DNA of 47,802 bases from CAZEER01 sp964511215 (GTDB taxonomy: Bacteria > Fidelibacterota > Marinisomatia > Marinisomatales > UBA1611), in NCBI GenBank assembly GCA_964511215.1, contig CAZEER010000007.1:1-47802 (forward strand), written 5' to 3'. Of the stretch, positions 24,736-32,945 are shown piece by piece. Each line of letters begins with the position of its first letter. Position 1 is the stretch's first letter. Position numbers and translations under genes: made by a program. The notes below the pieces were generated by a model. That model searched no databases. It saw only the letters and a list, made by a program, of their open reading frames with translations, and was not told the origin of the DNA.

Positions 24736-25419
24736 CTAGGAATCAAACTCCTTAATAAATTTTTTATAATCTATAATATTAAGTTCTCTACCATTACGAA
24801 GAATATATTTTTCATCTTCAAGAATACCCATTGCTCTTGAGACTGTTTCTCTAGATGTGCCTGCCATATTAGCGATATCTTGCTGTATAGGAATTTTTTT
24901 TATCCTTACTTGTCCATTCTTGATTACCCCTTGTTCATCAGCAAAACGAATAATACAAAGAGCAATTCTTTTTTCAGCATCACTTAATGATAGGCTTACT
25001 ATATGCCTATCACTTTTTCTAAGACGAAGAGCCATTTCTTTTATTAACTGGATTGCTATCGTTGGATAGTTATGTAAAACATCAATGAAATCTCTCCGGT
25101 TTAACGTGAGAACTTCAGTTTTTTCTAGAGCAATAATATTTGCAGATCTTGATTCACCATCTAATAAAGACATTTCACCAAAAAAGTCTCCTGATCCCAT
25201 CATAGCTAATATTACTTCTCTACCATCTTTACTCAATCTTGTTACTTTTACACTTCCATTAACAACAAAAAAACACTGTTCACCTTCAGAATCTTCCAAA
25301 AAAATATACTGACCAGAATCAAAAGTTCTCGAAATCATTTTTTCAGCTATATAACCTAGCTCTTTTGATGACAAATCCCAAAAGAGTGATACAGATTGTA
25401 ATAGTTCAATCTTCTTCAT
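24736..25419 (-). CDS. Crp/Fnr family transcriptional regulator
   Basis: A 227-residue regulator. Cyclic-nucleotide-type jelly roll about 15-130 (SGQYIFLEDSEGEQCFFVVNG, then GDFFGEMSLLDGESRSANI); dimer helix 130-155; winged helix 160-225 with the recognition segment MAGTSRETVSRAMGILE. The GEMSLLDGESRSA loop is close to the cAMP-pocket consensus of Crp. No Fnr-type cysteine cluster is present near the N-terminus, so oxygen sensing by an Fe-S cluster is unlikely. It heads the minus-strand meaB-tatC run and is divergent from rpsT. Ligand and regulon are unknown. Confidence 0.93.
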   Translation of the reverse strand: MKKIELLQSVSLFWDLSSKELGYIAEKMISRTFDSGQYIFLEDSEGEQCFFVVNGSVKVTRLSKDGREVILAMMGSGDFFGEMSLLDGESRSANIIALEKTEVLTLNRRDFIDVLHNYPTIAIQLIKEMALRLRKSDRHIVSLSLSDAEKRIALCIIRFADEQGVIKNGQVRIKKIPIQQDIANMAGTSRETVSRAMGILEDEKYILRNGRELNIIDYKKFIKEFDS

Positions 25420-25530
25420 AATTGGAAAATACTAATCATACTATGTTTTTTCAAATTTTATATATATTATTATAGTATAGATATATAAGTGAAATATAAA
25501 AAATTCTCAATATTTTAATAAAACATGACA

Positions 25531-25560
25531 TTGACTCTAGAATCGCAGATATAGTAATAT
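25531..25560 (+). promoter_or_regulatory. Likely promoter of rpsT
   Basis: TTGACT (25531-25536) and TAATAT (25555-25560) are separated by 18 bases and lie 28 bases before the start codon, close to sigma-70 consensus spacing. A Shine-Dalgarno AAGGA follows before the ATG. The rest of the 168-bp divergent gap (25420-25530) is AT-rich and should hold the Crp/Fnr gene's own promoter, which I could not pin down. Confidence 0.45.
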
Positions 25561-25587
25561 CCCCGACTCTAAATTAAGGAAATATTT

Positions 25588-25842
25588 ATGGATAGACATC
25601 CGCAACAAATTAAACGTGAGAGGCAAGACAAAAAAAGACGGGCTCGGAATGTAGAAAATCTTTCGAGGCTTCGTACACATATAAAAAAAGTTTTAGATGC
25701 TACATCAAAATCAGATGCTGAAAAAATTTATGGATATACAGTGAAAATAATTGATAAAGCTGTAAGTAAAAATCTTATTCATAAAAATACAGGTTCTCGA
25801 AGGAAAGCTCAAATCACCCGCCACCTGAATTCACTTACTTAA
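25588..25842 (+). CDS. rpsT: 30S ribosomal protein S20
   Basis: An 84-residue, strongly basic helical protein. It has the S20 pattern: KRERQDKKRRARNVENLSR near the start, a TSKSDAEKIY middle and IHKNTGSRRKAQITRHLNSL at the end. It binds 16S rRNA at the base of the body of the small subunit. It stands alone on the plus strand between two minus-strand blocks, with AAGGA about 8 bases before the ATG. It converges on guaB with a 16-bp gap. Confidence 0.97.
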   Translation: MDRHPQQIKRERQDKKRRARNVENLSRLRTHIKKVLDATSKSDAEKIYGYTVKIIDKAVSKNLIHKNTGSRRKAQITRHLNSLT

Positions 25843-25858
25843 GACTTTAATATTAAAA

Positions 25859-27328
25859 TCAACTATCAGAAATCTGGTAGTTGGGAGCTTCCTTTACAAT
25901 TCTCACTTCATGAGGGTGATTCTCTTTAATACCTGCAGCAGTAATTTGAACAAACGAAGAATTTTTTCCAAATTCTTTGATTGTTTTACAACCACAATAT
26001 CCCATTGACGATCGAACACCTCCGATTAATTGATGAATAGTATTTCGTACCGGTCCCCTGTAGGGCACCATACCTTCTATACCTTCAGGGACTAATTTAG
26101 TAAAGTCTGATCTTTCTTGAAAGTACCTATCCCCGCTTCCTTCCTTCATAGCACCCATTGACCCCATCCCACGATATGATTTATATTGACGCCCTTCATA
26201 CAAGATTGTTTCACCCGGGCTTTCATCCATACCCGCTAATAAACTACCTAACATTACTGATTGTGCACCAGCAGCGATAGCTTTTGCAATATCTCCGCTA
26301 TATCTCAAACCTCCATCAGCTATAATAGGAATATTGTTTTTTTGCGCAGCATCAACAGCGTCCATTATAGCTGTAAGCTGAGGGACACCTACACCAGCAA
26401 TCACTCTTGTGGTACAACTTGCACCCGCACCAATACCGACCTTAACACAGTCTACTCCTGAATCAATTAATGCCTGTGTTCCTTCAGCTGTTGCTACATT
26501 ACCTGCAACAACCGCTAAATTTGGAAAATCAATTTTTAATTTTTCAATTGTCATTAATACACCTTTTGAATGACCGTGGGCTGTATCAACTACAATGACA
26601 TCAACATCTACAGCCCTAAGAGCTGCAGTGCGTTCAAATGTGTCATCTGTAACACCTATTGCCGCACCAACCCTTAATCTTCCATTGTTATCTTTGCAGG
26701 CATGTGGGTAATCTTCATTTTTCTGAATATCCTTTACTGTAATTAAACCATTGAGGTTCTGCTCTTCATCAACGACTAAAAGTTTTTCGATTCTGTATTG
26801 TTGTAATATATCTTTTGCTTTTTCAAGAGACGTACCTACAGGTACTGTAATCAAATTTTCAGATGTCATTCTATCTGACACCTTAAGCATTTCGTTTATC
26901 TCGAATCTTATATCTCTATTAGTAATTATTCCGATCAATTTCTCATTATCAACTACTGGTAATCCACTAATTCTATACTCAGACATAATGTTTTTTGCAT
27001 CGGCAATTGTAGAAGATTTATCCACTGTGATAGGATTTAATATCATGCCACTTTCAGATCGTTTAACCTTATCTACCATATTAGCTTGATCATTGATATT
27101 TAGATTTTTATGTATAATACCCATTCCACCTGTTCTTGCTAGAGCAATAGCCATATCACTTTCTGTAACCGTATCCATAGCAGCACTTAAAATTGGTATA
27201 TTCAGTTCAATATCTTTTGTAAGATTTGTTTTTAAACTAACATCATTTGGTAAAACAGCTGATTTTTGTGGTACTAGAAGAACATCATCAAAGGTAAATA
27301 CCTGCTTAAAAGGTGGTCTATTTTTCAC
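25859..27328 (-). CDS. guaB: IMP dehydrogenase
   Basis: A 489-residue enzyme that makes XMP from IMP with NAD, the committed step of GMP synthesis. The barrel is interrupted by two CBS domains (about 95-210). Catalytic Cys sits in GIGAGASCTTRVIAGVG (family consensus GIGPGSICTTR). Other landmarks are VVVDTAHGHS, the IADGGLRYSGDIAKA phosphate site, the mobile flap YRGMGSMGAM and a late V-P-Y-R-G-P. Length is standard. It starts 2 bases after hutH ends, so the two may be co-transcribed. Confidence 0.97.
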   Translation of the reverse strand: MKNRPPFKQVFTFDDVLLVPQKSAVLPNDVSLKTNLTKDIELNIPILSAAMDTVTESDMAIALARTGGMGIIHKNLNINDQANMVDKVKRSESGMILNPITVDKSSTIADAKNIMSEYRISGLPVVDNEKLIGIITNRDIRFEINEMLKVSDRMTSENLITVPVGTSLEKAKDILQQYRIEKLLVVDEEQNLNGLITVKDIQKNEDYPHACKDNNGRLRVGAAIGVTDDTFERTAALRAVDVDVIVVDTAHGHSKGVLMTIEKLKIDFPNLAVVAGNVATAEGTQALIDSGVDCVKVGIGAGASCTTRVIAGVGVPQLTAIMDAVDAAQKNNIPIIADGGLRYSGDIAKAIAAGAQSVMLGSLLAGMDESPGETILYEGRQYKSYRGMGSMGAMKEGSGDRYFQERSDFTKLVPEGIEGMVPYRGPVRNTIHQLIGGVRSSMGYCGCKTIKEFGKNSSFVQITAAGIKENHPHEVRIVKEAPNYQISDS

Positions 27329-27330
27329 TG

Positions 27331-28857
27331 TTACTCCAGTCCTATAAAATTTGAAATAATTTCTAATAACTTTCCTGATTGAACCTGTTGAGAAACACTA
27401 TCAATCTCTGGATTAAGGCTCCTATCACCTTTATCATAAAAACAATATTTTTTGAGTTGTTTAAGAATAGGTGCCGTTCCTTTTCCTGGATTCAAATCTG
27501 GAGATGCAATATGATTTGCTGCGCCTGCCACTATTAACTCTATTCCTAAAATAATACTAAGGTTATTCTGAATATTTAATAGTTTGTATGCTGCCCAAGG
27601 AGCCATACTCACTAGGTCTTCTTGCCCTCCTGAGGTAGACAATGAATCAATACTAGCTGGGTGAGATAGTGTTTTATTTTCAGATACAAGTGCAGTTGCA
27701 GTAACATGAGACATCATATACCCTGATTCAATTCCTGGTGATAGTGTAACAAAAGGTGGTATTCTATTTTCAATGCCTTTCATAAAATAGTGTACCCTCC
27801 TTTCAGATACAGCTCCGAGTTCTGAGAAAGCTATTGATAAGTGGTCCATAGCCTGTGCAATATGTTCGGCATGGAAATGTCCCGAGTTCACTACATTGCC
27901 ATTATGTAAAATAATTGGATTGTCACTTACACTATTGATCTCATTATTTACCATTTCTACCGCATGAGAAAATGTATCTCTACAAGCACCATGAATATGA
28001 GGTATACAGCGGAAACTATATGGGTCTTGTACTTTTCCACAATTATTATGAGATCTCACAATTTCACTGCCAATTAACATTGCATAAATATTCTTTGCAG
28101 AAATTTTTTGTCCTGGGTGCGCTTTAATTTGGTGAACTTTTTTATGGAATACCTTTCTACTAGAAAAACTATTTTCCACAGAAATAGCTCCAGCTATGTC
28201 TGCGGTTTTCAAAAGACATTCACCATCAATTAGCGCTTTAATTGCAATTGCAGTTGATACCTGTGTCCCATTGATTAAACTAAGACCTTCTTTAGGTTTT
28301 AAAATTAAAGGTTTGATTCTTGCTTTCTTTAATGCAGTTGATGTACTAATTCTTTTATTTTTATAAAATACTTCTCCTTCTCCAATAAGGCATAGAGTCA
28401 TGTGACCTAAAGGATTTAAATCTCCACTTGCTCCCACTGATCCTTTCTGTGGTATTACAGGCAGAATATCATTATTAAGGAATTGAATAATTTTTTGTGC
28501 AACCTCAAGCCTTATCCCACTATAGCCTTTTGCGAAAGTGAGTAATTTTAAATATAGTACTGAACGGACGATACCTAATTGTAACGGTTCTCCTACGCCT
28601 GAGGCATGGCTACGTGCTAAGTTGATTTGCAATTTTTCTAAGTCTTTCTTATCAATCTTTATATGACTCAAATTGCCAAAACCAGTATTTACTCCATATA
28701 TAGTGCTACCTTCTTTTAATTTTAATTTTAAACGATGATGTGACCTTTTTATATTATTAATGGAATCCTTTGTTAGGGAAACGCGCGTGGGTCCTTTAAA
28801 TAATGATTTAAATTCAAGATATGTTATACTTCTCGTTGAAACAGTTAAGGGTTCCAT
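27331..28857 (-). CDS. hutH: Histidine ammonia-lyase
   Basis: A 508-residue aromatic amino-acid lyase. The MIO cofactor triad Ala-Ser-Gly is in GSVGASGDLNPLGHM. Other motifs: the catalytic-tyrosine loop YGVNTGFG, INGTQVSTA, VQDPYSFRC and SGGQEDLVSMA. In the selectivity loop it has ARSHASGVG, where Ser-His marks histidine lyases (tyrosine and phenylalanine lyases have His-Leu or Phe-Leu). So it should convert histidine to urocanate. No other hut gene (hutU, hutI, hutG) is present in the window, so the pathway context is missing. It lies directly before guaB. Confidence 0.9.
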   Translation of the reverse strand: MEPLTVSTRSITYLEFKSLFKGPTRVSLTKDSINNIKRSHHRLKLKLKEGSTIYGVNTGFGNLSHIKIDKKDLEKLQINLARSHASGVGEPLQLGIVRSVLYLKLLTFAKGYSGIRLEVAQKIIQFLNNDILPVIPQKGSVGASGDLNPLGHMTLCLIGEGEVFYKNKRISTSTALKKARIKPLILKPKEGLSLINGTQVSTAIAIKALIDGECLLKTADIAGAISVENSFSSRKVFHKKVHQIKAHPGQKISAKNIYAMLIGSEIVRSHNNCGKVQDPYSFRCIPHIHGACRDTFSHAVEMVNNEINSVSDNPIILHNGNVVNSGHFHAEHIAQAMDHLSIAFSELGAVSERRVHYFMKGIENRIPPFVTLSPGIESGYMMSHVTATALVSENKTLSHPASIDSLSTSGGQEDLVSMAPWAAYKLLNIQNNLSIILGIELIVAGAANHIASPDLNPGKGTAPILKQLKKYCFYDKGDRSLNPEIDSVSQQVQSGKLLEIISNFIGLE

Positions 28858-28904
28858 TATTTAATTTATCAGCAATTATCTGTTCATTCCAACGATTGAA
28901 AATT

Positions 28905-31715
28905 TTATCTAATAGTAGTAAAATCTGAAAATATTTTCATTTCTAGCGGTAAAGACTGGCTGAAAATTTCGCCATACCGTTTAACTACAATACGATTATC
29001 TAAGCAAAGAAATTTCCCTTCATCATAGCTAGTTCTAATTAACCTGCCAAACCCTTGCCTAAATCGAATTGCGGCCTCAGGTAGACTAAATTCCATGAAA
29101 CTATTCCCACCCATTTTATTTACAAAGTCAGAGTATGATCTAATCAGTGGCTCACTGGGTACATCAAATGGTAACTTAACTAGGACAAGAATCTCCAATA
29201 AATCACCAGGTAGATCAACGCCCTCCCAGAAACTGTTTGTCCCAAATAAAATACCATTTGGATTTTGATGCATTGCTTTAATAATTGCTGGTTTTGATGC
29301 ACCTCTAACTTGTGCGAATAATGGTAGGTCTCTACCACCAGGTTTATTCCTTATATGCTTGGCTGTTTCACTTAATGCTTTTATTGAAGTAAACAGCACC
29401 ATTATTCTCTTGGAGAATTGTTTATTAAGATAAAAAATTAAATCACTAATTGCTTTTGGGTCATTTGAGATTTCTCTTGAACCGCCATATTGATAGTAAT
29501 TGACTTGCTCATTATATAAAAATGGACTTAAATATTCTTTGGTAGTTATACTTCCTAACTGATCCAATCCAGTCCTTCCTAAAAAGTAATCAAAAGAATC
29601 TTGCACTTTTATAGTAGCAGATGTAAGAACACAATTTCTAAGATTTTTAAAAAAAACATCACTAAGTGTTCCTGATACATCTATTAACGATGCATTCAAT
29701 GTTAATTTAAGTTTTTCTTTTTCTGAGCCAGGATTTCGATAATCTCCCTCCATCCAGTATACCCACTCAGAGTCTTGGTTTTCGGTAAGAAGTATAATCG
29801 TTTCTACCAGGCCTGAAATAGTTTCTACACCATGGTCCAAAGCAGCATGTAAAATTGGATATTCAGACCGTGATGGATCCTTCTCAAGTATTGATTTTTT
29901 CATTTTATCTAGTATAGTGAATACTTGCTGAAAACTACTTTTCATTAAACTGATTTCTGAGAATATTGAAGCATAAACTTTCTTTATATTTCCAAGTATT
30001 GGTTTATCTTGATAGACTTTTGCAGTGGTGAATCTTTCTCGATTGCTTTCAGTCAATTGCTCCATAAATTCTCTAAGATTCTGTTGTGATTTTTTTACTG
30101 CTATTTTTAGCTCATCCTGATATTTACTAATCTCTGGATTTATATCACTAATATGATTTAGGATATTATTCCAACGACTGGAACGAGGGAATGATGGATC
30201 TACCATTTGTAAATGATATAAAACTTGTGATTCACTCCATTCAATTTTAAACTGATCATATGCTGATTTAATCAGATTATGAGCTTCATCTACCACAACA
30301 GAATGATAATTAGGAAGAAGTCCTTTCTGGTTAAGATCTGTCATCAAAAGAGAGTGGTTTACAATAATAATGTTAGCTTGAAAAATTACTTTTTTAAGTC
30401 TACCATAATAACATCCACTATATCTGCTGCATATGTCCCCAGTGCAAAATCCAGAATCGCTACAAATAGCGTTTTTCAGCCAGTTGCGTCGTGCATTTAA
30501 AAAACCAGAACATTCAGCTAAGTCACCTGTCTCAGTCCAATGCATCCAAATTAAAACAGGGATCAATGCTTCAATATCAATTTCATCTAATGTTCGCGAA
30601 TCCGATAGCAACCAATTAAGTCTTGTTTTACAAATATAATTTTTTCTTCCTTTCAGCATCACAGCTTTTAAAGAAACATCTAAAGCCTCTGATAACAGAG
30701 GTAAGTCTTTATGAAATAATTGGTCTTGCAAATGTTTTGTATGACAGGCGATCACTATTGGAGAATCATTATCTTTAGTCTTTGATTGTTTTATAGCACC
30801 ATAAAGATAAGCCATTGATTTACCAAGACCTGTTCCAGCTTCTATAACACCTATGCCCTGCTCATCAGATAAAATTTTATCAACTAACTGAGAATACTGT
30901 GCTTGATTATATCGACTTTCAAAGTTTGGATGGACTCCAGATAATAATCCATTTGTTCCAAATACATCTTCCGCTGTGAATGACTCTACATCTTTTGAAC
31001 CATTATAAATAAAAGTATTTTTCTTACACTGGGAGATTTTTTCCTGTTTAATTAGTCCTCTCTCAAGATTGCCATTTTTTGTTAATTCATTTCCAAGATC
31101 AATATATAGTTGTTGATTTGGAATATTAGATCCTTTAATAAATTCAATTATCTTTGAGATTACACCAATTGGATATCCTGCAATTTCTTCTAAAAGCTTT
31201 AAAAATATTTCCCCTGTGTTTTCTGTGTCTTTTTCTGCTCTATGTGCACCTTCAGATGACAAACTATAGTACTCTGCCAATGCACTTAAATTAAAAACAG
31301 GTTGTTCAAAAAGGAGACTCCGCGATAACTGTAGTGTATCATATCTAATAAATTCTCTATTAACTTTATCATGTCGCTTACACAATTGTTTAAGAAATGA
31401 ATGGTCAAAATTTATATTATGTGCAACTAGGGGATCATCGTCTAAGAAATTTAGCAGATCATCAATAATCATACCTTCTTTTGGCGCATCTTGTACCATT
31501 GAATTAGAGATCCCCGTAATCTCAGTAATCATAGTTGGAATATTTCTTTCAGGATTTACCAGAGTGACAAAACGTTCAGAGATAATGCCATCTTCAAACC
31601 GGATCGCAGCTACTTCTATTATCCTATCTCTTAATGGATCAAGTCCAGTTGTTTCAAAATCAAATGCTACAAAGGATGATAGATTAAGATTTTTTAGTAT
31701 TTCTTTATTTTTCAA
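28905..31715 (-). CDS. dinG: DnaQ-like exonuclease fused to a DinG-type Fe-S helicase
   Basis: About 936 residues from a TTG at 31715. Residues about 10-175 are a DEDDh exonuclease domain: FVAFDFETTGLDP, a NINFDHSFL segment and a HRAEKDTENT end. The rest is an XPD/DinG superfamily-2 helicase: EAGTGLGKSMAYL (Walker A), a four-cysteine Fe-S region (ICKTRL ... ECSGF ... CSDSGFCTGDICSRYSGC), VVVDEAHN and TNSFWEGVDLPGDLLEIL. It should unwind and trim DNA at damaged or blocked forks. The frame extends upstream to an ATG at 31829, but those 38 extra residues look unlike the family and overlap the neighbouring gene by 101 bases, so I prefer the TTG. Confidence 0.9.
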   Translation of the reverse strand: MKNKEILKNLNLSSFVAFDFETTGLDPLRDRIIEVAAIRFEDGIISERFVTLVNPERNIPTMITEITGISNSMVQDAPKEGMIIDDLLNFLDDDPLVAHNINFDHSFLKQLCKRHDKVNREFIRYDTLQLSRSLLFEQPVFNLSALAEYYSLSSEGAHRAEKDTENTGEIFLKLLEEIAGYPIGVISKIIEFIKGSNIPNQQLYIDLGNELTKNGNLERGLIKQEKISQCKKNTFIYNGSKDVESFTAEDVFGTNGLLSGVHPNFESRYNQAQYSQLVDKILSDEQGIGVIEAGTGLGKSMAYLYGAIKQSKTKDNDSPIVIACHTKHLQDQLFHKDLPLLSEALDVSLKAVMLKGRKNYICKTRLNWLLSDSRTLDEIDIEALIPVLIWMHWTETGDLAECSGFLNARRNWLKNAICSDSGFCTGDICSRYSGCYYGRLKKVIFQANIIIVNHSLLMTDLNQKGLLPNYHSVVVDEAHNLIKSAYDQFKIEWSESQVLYHLQMVDPSFPRSSRWNNILNHISDINPEISKYQDELKIAVKKSQQNLREFMEQLTESNRERFTTAKVYQDKPILGNIKKVYASIFSEISLMKSSFQQVFTILDKMKKSILEKDPSRSEYPILHAALDHGVETISGLVETIILLTENQDSEWVYWMEGDYRNPGSEKEKLKLTLNASLIDVSGTLSDVFFKNLRNCVLTSATIKVQDSFDYFLGRTGLDQLGSITTKEYLSPFLYNEQVNYYQYGGSREISNDPKAISDLIFYLNKQFSKRIMVLFTSIKALSETAKHIRNKPGGRDLPLFAQVRGASKPAIIKAMHQNPNGILFGTNSFWEGVDLPGDLLEILVLVKLPFDVPSEPLIRSYSDFVNKMGGNSFMEFSLPEAAIRFRQGFGRLIRTSYDEGKFLCLDNRIVVKRYGEIFSQSLPLEMKIFSDFTTIR

Positions 31716-31728
31716 AAAATAATAATAG

Positions 31729-32943
31729 TTATGAAAAAAGAATCTTAAAATAAAATAAGGGACTGGATAATTGATCTTTGGATATCTCTTTGGACAACAT
31801 ACCTGCAATAATATCCTGAACTTCTTCATTACGTGCTGCTCTATTTATAATAAAGTTCAAAAGGAAACTGGATCGGGAAATTGATTGAAGTTTTGTACTA
31901 GTTCTTAATTCACTACCTATTTCATTCCACAGTAATTGATCATACTCCTTTAAAGTCTTTTCTGAGTAATCATTGTTGTCTTTTGCCTTTGAAATAACTT
32001 CTATAGCATATTTTGCTGATACCATTGCATTGCCAATACCCTCGCCAGTAAAAGGATCAATTAAACCTGCCGAGTCACCTAATAACAGAAATCCATCACC
32101 ATAATTTCTTCTGTGCTTACTTCCCATTGGGAGGTTCCAACCAACAGGTTTTTCTAGAGGCGTTGCATTAATAAAACGATCTTTGAAATAGCTTGAGTTA
32201 ATGACTTCTTCCATTATCTGGCGAAGGGTTCGTTTTTCTTTTTTTGCTGAAGATTTACTTAGACCAATACCAATATTTGCTTGACCATGCCCCGCTGGGA
32301 ACAACCAGAAGTAACCAGGCTTTACTTCATTCAAATAATGGAGCTCAATTTGATCAGTTAGACCTTCAATATTTGAATAATAGCATCTAATAGCTACAGC
32401 TGTATTATTCATATCCATCTCATAAAGTCCTTTCTTTCTTGCAATGATTGAGTTTACACCATCACATCCCAATACAACTGGGGCATGTATTATTTCTTCT
32501 TTACCATCTTTTGTAATGCCTCTTACACCAGCAATTTTATTCTGGTCGTAGATCAAATCCGTTACTGTAAAACCTTGCAAAGTATCAACAACTTCATTTG
32601 CCTTTCCAAATAGATAATTATCAAATATTTTTCTAGGAATAACATAGCCTTTTGTAATATGATTATTTCTTTTTGTTCCTTTTAAATAGACATCAAACTG
32701 GCTATGACTTGGACTACCAAATGTAATTCTATTTATGCTCGATCCATTAAGCCTTTCAACCTCTTCAATAAGATCAAGTTCTTTCATAATTCTAACACTT
32801 TTACCTGATAGTGCATCTCCGCAAATTTTATCTCTCGGGAATATGGCTTTATCAATCAGTATACAATTAAGATTCAACCTATTTGCGTACAGGGCAGCAG
32901 TAGATCCTGCTGGGCCAGCACCAACAATAATGGCATCATACAT
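31729..32943 (-). CDS. Geranylgeranyl-reductase family flavoprotein
   Basis: A 404-residue FAD-dependent oxidoreductase. The N-terminal Rossmann motif is IIVGAGPAGSTAALYA, then DKAIFPRDKICGDALSG, which is typical of geranylgeranyl/digeranylgeranylglycerophospholipid reductases. The second FAD motif is LLGDSAGLIDPFTGEGIGNAM. The family saturates isoprenoid double bonds or acts as a hydroxylase-like monooxygenase; bacterial members often reduce menaquinone side chains. The polyprenyl diphosphate synthase at 22044-23033 could supply such a substrate, though the link is only suggestive. It ends 13 bases before the DinG start and begins 2 bases after the SNF transporter. Confidence 0.85.
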   Translation of the reverse strand: MYDAIIVGAGPAGSTAALYANRLNLNCILIDKAIFPRDKICGDALSGKSVRIMKELDLIEEVERLNGSSINRITFGSPSHSQFDVYLKGTKRNNHITKGYVIPRKIFDNYLFGKANEVVDTLQGFTVTDLIYDQNKIAGVRGITKDGKEEIIHAPVVLGCDGVNSIIARKKGLYEMDMNNTAVAIRCYYSNIEGLTDQIELHYLNEVKPGYFWLFPAGHGQANIGIGLSKSSAKKEKRTLRQIMEEVINSSYFKDRFINATPLEKPVGWNLPMGSKHRRNYGDGFLLLGDSAGLIDPFTGEGIGNAMVSAKYAIEVISKAKDNNDYSEKTLKEYDQLLWNEIGSELRTSTKLQSISRSSFLLNFIINRAARNEEVQDIIAGMLSKEISKDQLSSPLFYFKILFS

Positions 32944-32945
32944 GG

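Noticed and set aside
15678..25419. Genomic island or prophage
   Set aside because: Every gene here is housekeeping (rimO, ftsY, waaA, tatC and others) with uniform AT-rich composition, and no integrase, tRNA or repeat borders it.
31716..31829. N-terminal extension of the DinG fusion to the ATG at 31829
   Set aside because: The added residues are aromatic and irregular, precede the conserved exonuclease start and overlap the neighbouring flavoprotein gene by 101 bases.
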